Shown here piece after piece: positions 34,501 to 46,720 of a stretch of DNA of 64,000 bases. The stretch's first letter is position 1, and every line of letters starts with the position of its first letter. Origin of the DNA: Penium margaritaceum (taxonomy: Eukaryota; Streptophyta; Zygnematophyceae; Desmidiales; Peniaceae). The stretch covers positions 249,098-313,097 of the forward strand of contig SZWC01000039.1 of assembly GCA_023375785.1 (NCBI GenBank), written 5' to 3'. The notes under the pieces are model-generated. The model worked only from the letters and a program-made list of their open reading frames with translations. It had not been told where the DNA came from and did no database searches. A program made the position numbers and the translations under genes.

Positions 34501-36228
34501 TACTTTGATGCTAATCAACTTTTCTCCCTCGCCTTGCGCATTGACAAGGCTGCCGTTGGCATGCCTGAAGCGAAGTTCAGTGTCCCCAATGGAGATGAAT
34601 CCATCCTTCTCTCTTGAAGTGTGGTGGTTCGTGCCAGAGTCGAGCCCGTAGGCTCCACGCTTGGGCACTAACGCTCCCTTGCCCTCATAAGCTCTCAGCC
34701 ATCATATTCATCAACTCCTTCTTACCCTTTCCTTTGCCCTCATGTCTACCACTATGCTCTCCATCTTCCTTCTTGAGAGCCTTGCACTCCCGTGCCCAAT
34801 GCCCAGGCTGACCATAGTTATGGCACTTCCCAGGACGCTTTGAACTCTTTCCACCGCCATCATTGCCTTTTCCTCCATCGCCACCGCTTTCGCTCCTACT
34901 CGGAGGAGCAAAGGAATTGTTACCGCGACCACCATTCTATGCAGCATACGCTGAAATGTTAGCCTCGCTACCAATACAACACATGGCCTTGTTGCGCACG
35001 TAGTCGGAACCGCCTCAAACGTCAAACTCTCCTCCTCTCAACTGCCAAAATCAGTGATCAAAGGACCCTAGCTTTCAGGTAGCGCCATGAGGAAGATCAT
35101 GGCCTACATGTAAGTGTCGACTTTCCACTCCTTGAAACTGTAAAAGGAAGTCCGGAATCGACTCTCCCTCACTCACCCTCAGCGAAATCAGCTTTTGAAG
35201 GATGAAGAGGCGATTTGCGAGAGTCATTCATTGGTGTACATGTGTAAGCTTCTCATAAACCTTTGATGCATGCGTACTACCTTGGAGGTGGACATGATGT
35301 GACTCATGCACTGATGTTTAAAGAATCGCAAATGCCATGTCATTTTTGACACTCGACGCTTCATATCCAAGATCTGTTTTTGGAGGTTCAACCTCTTCTC
35401 CAAGGAGTATCTTCAAATAGCTACGCACCCTCATGATAATCTAAAGTTTTATCTCCACAAGGGAACACCAAACCCTATGAACTTTGAGATCCCACAATTG
35501 ACCTACTTGAGAGTGAGCATCGTGTGCATCGTCAGACCGGTTCTCTGCTTCTCTGCTTTGTTAAGGCCGATGTAGGCTGATGTAGGCTCTTGTCTGCTAC
35601 CAGTTTAGAAGGTGCAGATCCGTCGCTTACCCCTTAGCCGTTGATCACCTGCAAACAGAGAAGAATGCAAACTAGCAAACCTTGGGTCGTGCCTCCAAGG
35701 GTAGAGCTTATCCTTGGCCCTTGTTCGCTAAGTACGAAAATGCGCTGTTGGAGCTGATGGAGCAGACGGAGCAGTTGGAGCTGATGGAGCTCATGTACGC
35801 TTTAAGACAGAGTGGGTGTAACAGTGCATAGAAGCGTGCATTACAACTTGTCAGTTAGGGTCCATAACCCTTAGTCAACCTGCCTGAGGCAACGGTCTAG
35901 AAAACGAGTTCCAACACCATGGTTTGTGCCGACCGCTCCTGGTATTGCAGCCAAGAGATGATATGACCCTAAGAGTAAAGGTTCCACACTAAGAAGTTCA
36001 TAGGAATCGCTTCCTTGCACTGTGGACTTAGCATCTGGTCACTTTTGCGCGAGGAGTGAACCCATGGGGCTAACACCAACCAATGCTTCTTTAGTGTCCG
36101 CCTCTAGTGGACAACTTTGTGAGGAGTCTCAGAGGGAAGAACTGTTCTCATTGATAGGCAACTAACAGGTTCCTATAGTCTGACAACCAGCCTCTAGCCT
36201 AGGCGCGCAATGGCTTGTTGGATGAGCC
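31570..36228 (-). mobile_element. Ty1/copia family B, 5' LTR to RNase H, broken (block copy 2)
   Basis: Parts right to left: B LTR and leader edge 35,746-36,228 (LTR proper from about 35,870), leader ~35,541-35,745, gag ~34,710-35,540 with finger near 34,770-34,830, protease ~34,290-34,710, GAG-pre-integrase ~34,100-34,290, integrase ~33,470-34,100, linker ~32,940-33,470, reverse transcriptase ~31,916-32,940, RNase H ~31,570-31,915. The reverse transcriptase region is one of the longest open stretches in the window (about 250 codons, ending near 31,916). Breaks number on the order of ten across the element; many are shared with copy 1, so the element was already dead when the block was duplicated. 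Confidence 0.9.
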
Positions 36229-36604
36229 ACTTTGGCAACACCATGCCTCTTAGGGGGAGGGCGTGGTGGTCTGGTGGTTGATGCCATGTTTGCTGAACCA
36301 GCCCTTGCACACCTCGTACTCACCACTATTGTCCGTGCGTAGTGCCTTTGCCTTCTTGCTTGTCTATCGCTCTACCATCGCAAAAAACTCTTGCAACGTT
36401 TCCTTAACCTCTCTTTTTCTCCTGATGAAGAGATCCACATCTTGCAACAGTGATCATTGATGAAAGTCAAGAAATTATTGCTACCGTTGTTCGAAGGGGA
36501 GTGGAATGGTCCGAACACATCAGACTGAATCAGGTCCAAGATAGTTGCCGCACATTGCCCATTACCCTCAAAGGGATTTCTCTTACCTTGCCTTAGAGGC
36601 ATGG
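36229..36604 (-). mobile_element. Family B integrase fragment (minus), copy 2
   Basis: Equivalent of 7,335-7,729, between a B LTR and an A LTR scrap; same borders. Confidence 0.8.
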
Positions 36605-36900
36605 TTCACATAGCTTTTTACTGGATCTAGAGAAGAGAGGGAGCCTTAGTGGAGCGAGCATGTGGGACTAGGAGGGCGTCACTTGCGTTGAAGAATGGTT
36701 ATTCAATCACTCAAAATGATGGAGCTAGAGCTTGGGCAAGTCAACCCTCTCAAAAGCCATACCACTTAGTCATGGAGGCTAAGGCCACACACTAGAGTCC
36801 ATAATCGCACACAAGGGAGGAAATCAGCCTAGCAATCAGGCTGACCACTTACATACGACCTAGAGAGCTAGAGAATGCTCTCATGGCCCACTCCTTGTGA
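36605..36900 (-). repeat. Family A LTR fragment (minus), copy 2
   Basis: Equivalent of 7,730-8,025, ending at the same base pattern (CACTCCTTGTGA) before plus-strand A leader. Confidence 0.85.
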
Positions 36901-38588
36901 GGTGGAGTAGGAGCAGAAGCATACCCTCTTTTCAAAAGGGCAGATCTCTGAAAATACCCTGCTCATATCCTGTTTTATGGATTGATCTAAACGTTTTTAG
37001 GTGTTTTTTCTAGTGGTGGATTTTGTTCTTCGAAATTCTTAGTCTTTTGGCCTTTACGGTCCATTTTTCATCAAACAGATATCTGGCAGAAGCAGCAGCA
37101 GAAGCAAAGGTAGCGCCGCCATTGAAGGACAGCGTTGGGCTTCATCAAGGCTAAAAAATGGCAGGACCAATCCTTTTGACAGTAGTCCAGCCTTTGGAAA
37201 GGCTCGAGGGATGCACCAACTTCATTGTTTGGAAGATCTGTATCCGCCTTCTTTTGCAAGAGATGGAGGTGGTGAGCGGAAACGAGTCGGCCCTGGTTCC
37301 ACAAGGAAGAGGGATCACCGTAGCGCAGGTCGTCCCACAGAAGACGACAAAAAAGGGTGCAGCTGATGCGGGTTCTTCTGTAGCTGTATGAGTGGCGTAT
37401 GAGGAGGGGAAAAAGAAGGACAGGCAGGTGAACAGGTTGCTTGTCAACACCATCTCCAACCTCCATCTTCAGTACCCGAGTGACAAGGCTATTGCAAAGG
37501 AGGGGTGGGACACGTGCAAGAAGAATGAGAGCAAGGATCCTGCATTCGTAATGCTTTTGGAGGAGAAGATGATGGTGTTGAAAATGCAGGGTGGCGAAGG
37601 GATGGAGGCGTACTTGGACAAGGCAAAGGAGTACGCAAAGCAGCTCAAAGCGGCTAGTAACCCTGTGGAACACACGCTCTTCTTCCTCCTCTTGTTGAGG
37701 GGAGTCCCAATAGGCTATGCCACAGTGCGAGAGACGTTGGAGTGCCAGCCTGCTCTCTACCTGGAGTGTTAGTTCTACATGGTGCAGGGAGAATTGTGTC
37801 GCAATATAGCAAATCGCATCGGCGGTAGCAGCACCAGTCAAGTAGCGTCAATGGCCATGGACTCACGCAACCAGCAGCAGCAGTAGTCTGAGAAACAGAG
37901 AGGGAAGAAGAAGGGCAAGTACCACTATTGCCAAAAAGAGGAGCACTACAAGAAAGAGCTCTTAAAGTTCAAGAGGGACCTGAAAGAGCAGCAAGAAGAG
38001 CAAAAGCAACAATCTCCAGAGCAACAGCAGCAACAGTCACGTTAACGTTAGCAGCAGTAGCAGCAGCAGCAAAACCAGACCTGCGTGTGCCATTTTGGCA
38101 ACATGAACGTGGCCAAGGAGGTACGCGACCGCCTCTTTATGGCGAAGTCTTACATGTCGCAGAAGAAGAAGGCAGATCTAGCATGGTACAAAGACTTAGG
38201 GTGTACCAAGAGTGTGACGCACCACAAGGAGTGGTTTACGCAGCTGCTCTCTATTCCCTCCAGACTAATTGCTTTGGGTGATGATCAGGTGGTGTATGCT
38301 CAGGGGATTGGGATTGTGGAGATGTGGTTGGAGACTCCACGTGGCATTGAAGTGGAAATGTCCTGTCTTACCAACACAGGACAGTGAGTTGTCTTTGCCG
38401 ACGACTATGGCTACACCCTTGACAAGGAAACGGGAGAGGAGTTCGTCAGGTCGATGAAGGACGACGACATGTACCGCCTTTTGGGGGTGACCAAGATCCC
38501 ATGCGAGCAGAGTCTTGGAGCAGTGGTGCAGGCCACACATGGCAAAATCTGGCATGCGCGCTACAGCCATATTGGCATGTGTAGCTTA
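36901..38588 (+). mobile_element. Ty1/copia family A fragment: leader, gag, protease part (copy 2)
   Basis: Leader ~36,901-37,157, gag ~37,158-38,070 (LERLEGCTNFIVWKI N-terminus, CQKEEHYKKE finger near 37,930, glutamine-rich tail), protease region ~38,085-38,588 with KDLGCTKSVTHHKEWF and ending WHARYSHIG. A B LTR follows directly at 38,589. Broken in several places; equivalent of 8,026-9,520. Confidence 0.86.
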
Positions 38589-39361
38589 TGTTGACCTGAT
38601 ATCCTCCTTGTCCATGGCTGATATTTGGACAGGCACACGACGTACTGGGCATGCACTGCCCATTTGATGTAAGTCCCCTAAGTCTGGTCTAGATAGACAA
38701 GGCATGCACTACTCCTTTGGAGCAACTCCCCTTGGTATAATCTGGATAGTATAGCAAACGTAGGTCTTACCTAGGACAACTCCCTGGGACTTAGATATTC
38801 CACAATTAGTATATGAAGCGAGAGGTCACTGGGTCAAATCCCAGCCTGGTGACTAATTTTCTTTGTGACCAAAAGGGGGACAAGAAGGTTCTAAGAGACA
38901 TCTTGGAACATTACAAGGTCTTTGCTAGTGAATGGTGCTTTTTAAAGGTCACGAGGACCGCCATATAGGCAGGGGGGATGACGCAATCCAGATTGCCCCA
39001 TAAAGTAGATCATCAAAGGAGCCACTGCGCGCCAAGACTAGAGGCTGGCTCTAGGACTACAAGGTCCTGTCAGTTGCCTCTCATTGAGTATAGTTCTTGC
39101 CTTGAGAGTCCTAATAGAGTTGTCCACCAGAGGTAGACACTAAAGAAGCATTGGTTGGTCTAAATCCTACGAGTTTGCTCCTTGCGCGAAAGTGACCAGG
39201 TGCCAAGGACATAGTGCAAGGAAGAGATTCGTATGAACTGCTCACAGTGGAACCCTGGCTCTAAGGGTGATATCATCTCTTGGTTACAATACCAAGAGCA
39301 GTCGGCTGGAAGCATTATGTCGGAATCCGTTTTCTAGACCGTCATATCCAGCAGGTTGACA
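38589..39361 (+). repeat. Family B 5' LTR
   Basis: TGTTGACCTGAT...CAGGTTGACA, 773 bp, the same length as its copy at 9,521-10,293. The termini form a short imperfect inverted repeat (TGTTGACCTG/CAGGTTGACA). It contains the tandem GCATGCACT blocks, the tRNA-like module and the promoter region. Confidence 0.86.
38773..38854 (+). promoter_or_regulatory. tRNA-like module in B LTR
   Basis: B-box-like GGGTCAAATCC at 38,831-38,841 in the CTGGG/CCCAG hairpin, GTCAC/GTGAC flanks at 38,825-38,853. As in its copy at 9,706, the A-box-like half is degraded. Confidence 0.6.
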
Positions 39362-42300
39362 AAGGGTTATGCACCCACATGCATCAAAGGCTTATGAGGA
39401 ACTTGCACGTGTACTTCAATCAATGGCTCTTGCAAATCGCCTCTTCATCCTTCAAAAATTGATTTTGATGAGGGTGAGTGAGGGAGAGTCCATTCCAGGC
39501 TTCTTGTTGGAGTTTGAAGGACAACGACAGTAAATGACCCAAATGAACTGGGAAATCGTCCCCAACATGCAGGCCATGATCCTCCTCATGGTGCTACCTG
39601 AAAGGTGGGGTCCTCTGATCATCGCCTTTGGCGGTTGGAATGAGGAGAAGTTGACACATGAGGCAGTGTCCGAGTACGTGCGCAACGAGGCCATGCGTCA
39701 CAGCGGTAGTGAGGCTAACATTTGATTCTATGTTGCACAATATGGTGGTTGTGGCAATAATTCCTCTTTTGGTCAGAGTAGTAGCAGAAGCAGTGGCGGG
39801 ACTGGAAAAGGCAATGGTGGCGGTGGAAAGAATTCAAAGCGTCCTAGGAAGAGCCATAACTGTGGCAAGCCTAGGCATTGGGCACGGGAGTGCAGGGCTC
39901 CCAAGAAGGAAGACGGAGATCATGGTAGTAGATATGAGGGCAAATGAAAGGGTAAGATGGAGTTGACAAACATGATGGCTGAGAGCGTGCCGGCAACCAA
40001 AGGCGGTACTGCTCAAGCGTGGAGCCTTTGGGCTCAACTCTGACACGAACCACCACTCTTTAAGGAGCGCTAAACGTTCCTTTAGGTGCACCAACGGCAG
40101 CCTTGTCCATGCGCAAGACGAGGGAGAAAAGTTGATCAGTATCACGTCAATGGTGCTGAAAAAAGACTTGAAGGTAGAGAACGTGGTATACATGGCGTCT
40201 TTTGCGGCAAACCTCCTATCTGTATCCTAAATAACGGACCATGACATGATGGTCGTCTTCACAGAGGAGGAGGCCGTGATTGTCAAGAACAAGGATATCA
40301 ATATCTCCTATCCCAAGGAGAGTCTGGTCGTACAGGTCCCAAGACTTGATGGGCTCTACGTCCTGCAGACCAAACTCCTTCGCAGTAAAAATGAGGGATA
40401 TCCGGCGGTTGAAGAGCCCGAGTCTCCAAAGCCTGGTGGTGCACCACAAGCCGTCACCGTGGTGGCAAAATCCACCGACAGAAATCTTGAGCTGTGGCTG
40501 ACAACTCAGTACAAGCTATGCAACAGTACAAAGTGGTTCATGGGATGGAGGGATGCAAGGCCAATGACGAGGGAAAGTGCAAGAAGCTGTGTGAGCCATG
40601 CCTCCTAGGCAAGGCAAAGAGAAAGTCCTTTGAACATCATGGGCAATGTGCGGCAGGAACCTTGGACCAGATTCACTTTGATGTGTACAGACCATTCCGC
40701 ACCCAATCAAACGGTAGCAGTAAGTATTTCTTGACCTTCACTGATGACCACTATTGCAAGATGTGGATCTACTTCCTCAAGACAAAGGAAGAGGACAAGG
40801 AAAAGATGCAAGAGTTTGTCGCGATGGTAGAGCGGCAGACGAGCAAGAAGGTCAAAGCATTGATCACGGACAACGGTGGTGAGTACGAGGCATGCAAAGG
40901 CTGGTTGAGCCAACTCGGCATCAACCACTAGACCACCATGCCTTACACCTTACAAAGTAACGACGTTACCGAGCCGATGAACCAGAGTATCCTCGGAAGA
41001 ACAACTAAGCATGCCCTTCGACGTTAAACTCCCATCTTGCTTCAAGGCTGAAGGTACAAGATGTGCTTGCTATCTTGTGAATCTAACTCCAGCACGTGCG
41101 CTTGGAAGGCGTGGTAAGAAGAAGCAAGAGAAGCAGCTCAGGATGCCACAAACGGCGTGATCAGGGAAGAAGCCAGATGCCTCACACTTAAGGATCTTTG
41201 GCTGTAGCTTGGGCAAAGGTTCAAAAAGGAGAAAGAAGTGGCAAGCTGGATGCATGTGCTTGTAAGTGTGTTATGGTCACATACGATACCGCATATAAGG
41301 CATACATGCTGTGGGACCAAGCGGCTAGAATGCTCATGAGGAGCCGAGATGTCGACTTTAATGAAATGATGTTCCGCAAGGGAGAGTCGCTGGACCCTGT
41401 CCATGCTCCCAAATCAGAAGTAACAATTGTCTTGCTCAAGTCAGATAATCAAGCACTAGAAAACTGGCACATGGTGCCAGTGAAGGATGGTACTACAGGG
41501 AGAGTGGCTGTGCACGCTGATACAAGCACTGAATCTGACACTGAGTCTTAGTCATCCGAGGACTCTGAGTCAAACCCTGAGGTCGGCGGCTCTTCTTTGA
41601 AGAACAGATCAGGAGCAACAGAAGCAACTTTGCCTTGAAGCACCATCAGCAACACTCCGTATTGTATGCGCCATAAGAAACCTGCGCCCAAGTATGATGC
41701 AGCGAGTGCGGAATGGACCGGACTCAGCTGGTTATGCTTGGCTCAAGGAGAGCTTGTGACCGTAACGGCGGCTATCAACATGTCAGATGCGGCCAAGTGG
41801 AAGGAGGCAGGGGATAGCAAACTCGCATCCATTGAAGAGAACAGAACATGAGTTTTGGTGGACAAGCCCCAAAACGCACATGTGGTGGGGTCAAAGTGGG
41901 TACTCCGGAAAAACGTTCAAGCTGAATGGTACTATCGACAAGAACAAGACAAGAGTAGTGGCGAAAGGGTTTTCCCAGCGTGCATGCTTAGGATACGAGG
42001 AGACCTTCACGCTTGTCGTCACATTTGCCTCCATCGGATCCATGTTGCACATCGCTGCTACAAAAGATCTGGAGGTCTAGCAGATGGATGTCAAGACATA
42101 TTTCCTGTACAGGAAGCTAGACAAAGAAGTACTGATGGAAGTGCCCGAGGGAGTGAAAGCTCCAAAGGACAAGGTTTACAAACTGGTCAAAGCACTCTAT
42201 GGGATGAAACAGGCCCCAAGGATGTGGTACAAGGAGATGGACAGCTTCATGGCTGGACTCACCTTCACGCACTGCCTGAATGAGCCTAATGTATAGGTGC

Positions 42301-43389
42301 AAGAGGATGAGCAAGGCTTGATGCTGGTTGTACCGTACATGGATGACCTGATCATCTGCTTGTCATCGGTCGAGCTGTTGAACAAGCTGAAGACAAATCT
42401 CAGTAACAGGTTCAAGATGAAGGACAAGTGTCTGCTCAAGTTCTACCTCAAGATAGCCATCCACCGCAATCGAGGAGCAGGCACCATCGAGCTGAACAAG
42501 ACCAAGTACATCATGGAAGTCCTCATGTGGTACAAAATAGAGGATGACAAGTCCGTCAGCACACCCATGGCAACAGACATCAAGCTCTCCTCCTCCATGA
42601 ACCCCAATACGGAATCAAAACGGCTTGACATGGAGAACATTCTCTATCAGTATGCTATTTGAAGCCTCGTGTATGCCATGCTAGGAACATGCCTTGACAT
42701 GTCCTATTCTGTGAGACAAGCGAGCAAGTTTGTGGCCAATCCAGGGCCATAGCACTCGCAAGCAGTCAAGCGCATCATGCGCTATCTAAAGAAGACCTGA
42801 CACATGGGACTCCTATTTGGAGGCCAAGAAGGATCTCACCCGCTGCGACTGGTGTCTTACATAGACGCCGACTCGGGAGGAAGAATCGATGACAGAAGCT
42901 CCTCCTTTGGCTTTGTGTACTCCTTGAATGGTGGTGCAGTCTCTTGAGCAAGTAGAAAACAAGACTTTATCTCCCTCTCTACCGCTGAGGTAAGTACATC
43001 CCTTTTTCAGAAGCATGCAAGGAGACACAGTGACTATGAGTTTGTTTGCCAAGATGAAATTGCCACAAAAGGAGGTAGCAAAGGTCCACATCGACAACAA
43101 GAGCGCCATGAAAATGGCATTGGATGATGTCATCCCCCGGCGGACCAAGTACATCGACATCAGGTACCACTACTAACGCGACGTGGTGGCAAACAAGATC
43201 GTGGACCTGGAATATGTGGAGACCAGGAAGATTCTTGTACATTGTATCACAAAGGCGCTAGAGAGCAAATTGCACTCTATAGGTACTCGAGGCATATGTA
43301 TGGTCAATGCAGTGGACAAAGACTGAGGCCAAGACTACTGGAGAGAGGAGAGATCTCACATCTAATGGACAGAGTTGCAAAGGAGAGTT

Positions 43390-44104
43390 TATTGACCTGA
43401 TATGCTCCTTGTCCATGGCTGATATTCGGACAGGCACAGGACGGACTAGTCATGTATTGCTCCCTTGGACGAAGTCCCCTAGGTCTGGTCCAGATAGACA
43501 AGGCATGCACTGCATAGGACAACTCCTTGTGGCTTAGACGTTCTTGAGTTAGTCTTTAGAGCGAGAGGTCACTTGGTCAAATCCTAGCCCGGTGACTAAT
43601 ATTCTATGTGAACAAAAGGGGGAGAGGAAGGTTCTGAGAGACATCCTAGAACAAGCCAATGTCCTTCCTAGTGGTTGGCGCTACTCGACGGTCACACGTA
43701 GCGCCATATATGCAGGGGGGATGACGCAATCCAGATTACCCCTTAAGTGGCTCATCCAAGGAGCCAGTACGCCCCTAGGCTAGAGGTTAGATCTAGGACT
43801 ATAAGAACCTCTCAGTTAAGTTTCATTGAGTATAGTTCTTACCTTTGAGACTCCTGACAGAGTTGTCCACAAAAGGCAGACACTAAAGAAGCATTGGTTG
43901 GTCTAAGCCCCAGGAGTTCGCTCCTTACACGAAAGTGACCAGGTGCTAAGCACACAGTGCAAGGAAGTGATTCCTATGAACTGCTCAGTGTGGAACCTTG
44001 GCTCAAAGGGTGATATCATCTTTTGCTTGCAATACCAAGAGTGGTGGGTGGGAACAATTGTGTCACAATCCGTTTTCAAGACCGTCACCTCGGGCAGGTT
44101 GAGA
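43390..44104 (+). repeat. Family B 3' LTR
   Basis: It starts TATTGACCTGATATGCTCC right after the purine tract and ends CAGGTTGAGA, about 715 bp. Shorter than the 5' LTR because one of the two tandem U3 blocks is reduced. Confidence 0.85.
43517..43597 (+). promoter_or_regulatory. tRNA-like module in B LTR (well preserved)
   Basis: A-box-like TGGCTTAGACG at 43,530-43,540 fits the consensus TRGYNNARNNG fully. B-box-like TGGTCAAATCC at 43,574-43,584 starts 44 bases later. GTCAC/GTGAC flanks are at 43,568-43,596. The TATA-like CTATAAGAACC lies about 215 bases downstream near 43,800. Confidence 0.72.
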
Positions 44105-44106
44105 GA

Positions 44107-44840
44107 TACTTGGAGGAGTAATCCGACTCAGTTTCAGGTCCACAGGAGCAAGTTCCAAGAAACTACCAGGTGCATGCTGCGATCGTCAATCTGAGTTCTC
44201 CATTTCAAAGCTTAGGTAGTAAAATGTCTACTGTTCAAGTTTCAGGCCGGTCTAACAGTTGGATTGGGAGATATGAATTTTTGAAGTTTTTAGGGTCATG
44301 GACTGCTGATATATGGGTGACCATGGGCCATGGCTCCATGCCTTAGCCTGAGAAAAGGAAAAGACAAGAAGTCCAGGGTCAAGACCTGATGAGAGAAATA
44401 TCGAAAAAGATCCTAGATTCTTCGGTTGCCATTCCTGAGTGTGTGGAGTAGGAAAAAGGTACCTCTCCTTACTTTTTAGGTGAGTTGAGATTCTTGTGTG
44501 TTAGCCATTGACTAATGGCGATCCTACATGAGATTGTGGATTATGCGACCACTAGAAGTGTGCCATGAGAGCATTTTCTAGCTCTCTAGGTTGTGTGGGA
44601 GTCGTCAGCCTGATTGTTAGGCTCATTTCCTCTCTTGTGTGAGATTGTGGACTCTAGTGTGTGAGCCGTAGCATCCATGACTAAGTGGTGTGGCTTGTGA
44701 GAGGGCTGACTTGTCCAAGCTCTAGCTTAATATGTATTCCATCATTTTGGGTACTTTTACGACCATCTTTCAGCACAAGTGAACCCCTTCCAGTCCCACA
44801 TGTTTGACGCTCCAAGGCTCTCTTTCCTCTCAATCCAATA
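44107..44840 (+). repeat. Family A LTR (plus), lone
   Basis: It aligns with the A LTR from TACTTGGAGGAG to CAATCCAATA. The left neighbour is the end of a B LTR and the right neighbour is minus-strand B gag; the flanking five bases do not match, so the locus was rearranged after insertion. It is among the more diverged A LTRs here. Confidence 0.82.
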
Positions 44841-45322
44841 TCATTGCCTTTTCCTCCACCGCCACCACTTCCGTTGTTACTCTGACAAGAAGAGGAATTG
44901 TTGCCACAACAACCGTACTATATAGGATAGGCTGAATTGTTAGCCTCATTACCACTGCGACGCGTGGCCCCGTTGCGCACGTATTTAGACACTGCCTCAT
45001 ACGTCAAATCCTCCTCCTTCCAACTGTCAAAAAGGATGATTAGAGGATTCCAGCTTTTAGCTAGCGCCATGAAGAGCATCATGGCCTTTATATTGGTGCG
45101 ATTTCCCACTTCATTTGGATCACCTTGTGTGGCAGTCCTTTAAACTGCAACTGCAAGTCCGAAATTAACTTTGCCTTGCTCATCCTCATCGAAATCAGTT
45201 TTTGAACGATGAAGATGCGATTTGCAAGAGCCATTCATTGATGTACACGTGCAAGCTTCTCATAAGACTTTGATGCATGTGTGATACCTGGGAGGTGGAC
45301 ACACTGTGACTCATGCATTGAT
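44841..45322 (-). mobile_element. Family B gag fragment (minus)
   Basis: Minus-strand B gag from the glycine-rich segment (CATTGCCTTTTCCTCC) back to the CATGCATTGAT block that corresponds to about 6,440 of the first B element. It is cut on the right by the A LTR at 45,323. Broken. Confidence 0.8.
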
Positions 45323-46720
45323 TGTTGGGAAGCGAGCCATCGTGCTCAGTTTCAGGTCCATAGGAGCAAGTTCCTGGGAGCTACCAGATACCTGCTCCGA
45401 TTGCCGATCCAATTTCACTATTGGAAAGATCAGGTGGCACAATGTATATGGTCCATATTTGAGGCCGATCTAATGGTCGGATTGGGAGATATGAATTTTC
45501 GAAGTTTTCTGGGTCATCGACCACCGATATCCGGGTGACCATGGGCGATGGCTCCATGCCCTAGCCTGAGAAAAGAAAAAAAGCAAGAGGTCCAGGGTCA
45601 AGACCTGATGGGAGAGATATCCAAAAAAGGTCCTTGATTCTTGGGTCGCCTTGTCTGAGTGTGCTGACTAGGAAAAAGGTACCTCTCCTAAGTTTTTAGG
45701 TGAGGTGAGATCCTTGTGTGCTAGCCATGGACACATGGCGATCCTCCATGGGATTGTGGGTTATGTGACCACTAGGAGTGTGCCATGAGAGTAATTTCTA
45801 GCTCTTTAGGTTGTGTGTGAGTAGTCAGCCTGATTGCTAGGCTGATTTCCTCCCTTTTGTGAGATTATGAAATCTAGTATGTGAGCCTTAGCCTCCGTGG
45901 CTAAGTGGTGTGGCTTGTGAGGGGACTGACTTGCCCAAGCTCTAGCTCGATATGTATTCCATCATTTGAGTGATTTAACAACCATTCTTCAGCACAAGGG
46001 ATGCCCTTCCTGTCCCACATGCTCGCTCCAAGGCTCCCTCTCTCCTCCAGTACCAACACTTGGTATCAAAGCCAAGCTTTTTTACTTTTAGCCAGCACAG
46101 GCCGTCACTTTGAGAGTAATGGGTGGGGGTCAAACCTTCATCAATTTACATGATTGACCACAGGATCTTCAAGTTCAAGAGACAAACCTTCCAATAAGCA
46201 CAAAATCCTGAAGATCCAAGAGTTGGATTGAGAGTTATGTTCAAAACAAGGTCAGCCAAGGATATACTCTTCTCTCTAAGTAAGACTGTCGCCTTGTGAT
46301 GACAATAACTCTCTTGATTCTTTGTCAAATTTAAAAAGTAGCACATACGAATAAAAGTATTTTTCCTAAGCTTTCTGGTGGTACAAAAATATTTGCATTC
46401 CATGGGTATGTTTAGGAGAAACACCGTTTACAAAATGGCTGGTGTGAGCTGGAGTAGGAGCAGAAGCATACCCGGTTTTCAAGAGGGCATGTCTTTCAAA
46501 ATCCCCAGTGGATGACCATGTTTTATTGGTCTATCTGAAAATTTTTGAGCTGAATTTTCTAGTGGTTGACTGTGTTTTTTAAAATTCCTAGTATGCTGGC
46601 CTTTATAGTCCGTTTTCTATCACTTTGATTTCTGGCAGAAGCAGTAGTAGAAGCAGGAGTAGCGCCGCCATTCAAGGGCAGCACTGAGCATCACCAAGGC
46701 TAAAAAAGGCAGCAGCTAGC
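45323..46720 (+). mobile_element. Ty1/copia family A 5' end: LTR, primer site, leader
   Basis: 5' LTR 45,323-46,058, primer site TGGTATCAAAGC at 46,061-46,072, leader to about 46,715 (CTGGAGTAGGAGCAGAAGC). It stops at the very start of gag, where minus-strand A LTR begins. Useful because LTR end and primer site are both clear. Confidence 0.87.

Larger units (their letters stand above)
28880..39469 (+). repeat. Large direct duplication, copy 2
   Basis: This is the second copy of the block at 1-10,400, offset by about 28.9-29.1 kb, same strand and same order of pieces. At its right end the B element continues uninterrupted past 39,469, so this copy keeps the original context and copy 1 has the new junction. 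At its left end the match starts at window base 1, so the original could extend further left than 28,880. Confidence 0.93.
38589..44104 (+). mobile_element. Ty1/copia family B, near full length, broken
   Basis: Plus strand. 5' LTR 38,589-39,361, gag ~39,384-39,950 (finger near 39,855-39,900), protease ~39,960-40,230, GAG-pre-integrase ~40,240-40,620, integrase ~40,620-41,180, linker ~41,180-41,900, reverse transcriptase ~41,900-42,700 (catalytic region near 42,335), RNase H ~42,720-43,260, purine tract AAAGGAGAG before 43,389, 3' LTR 43,390-44,104. The leader and first part of gag are missing between the 5' LTR and gag. On the order of fifteen breaks. The 5' end lies inside the duplicated block and the rest outside it. 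The A LTR at 44,107 follows almost directly. Confidence 0.9.
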
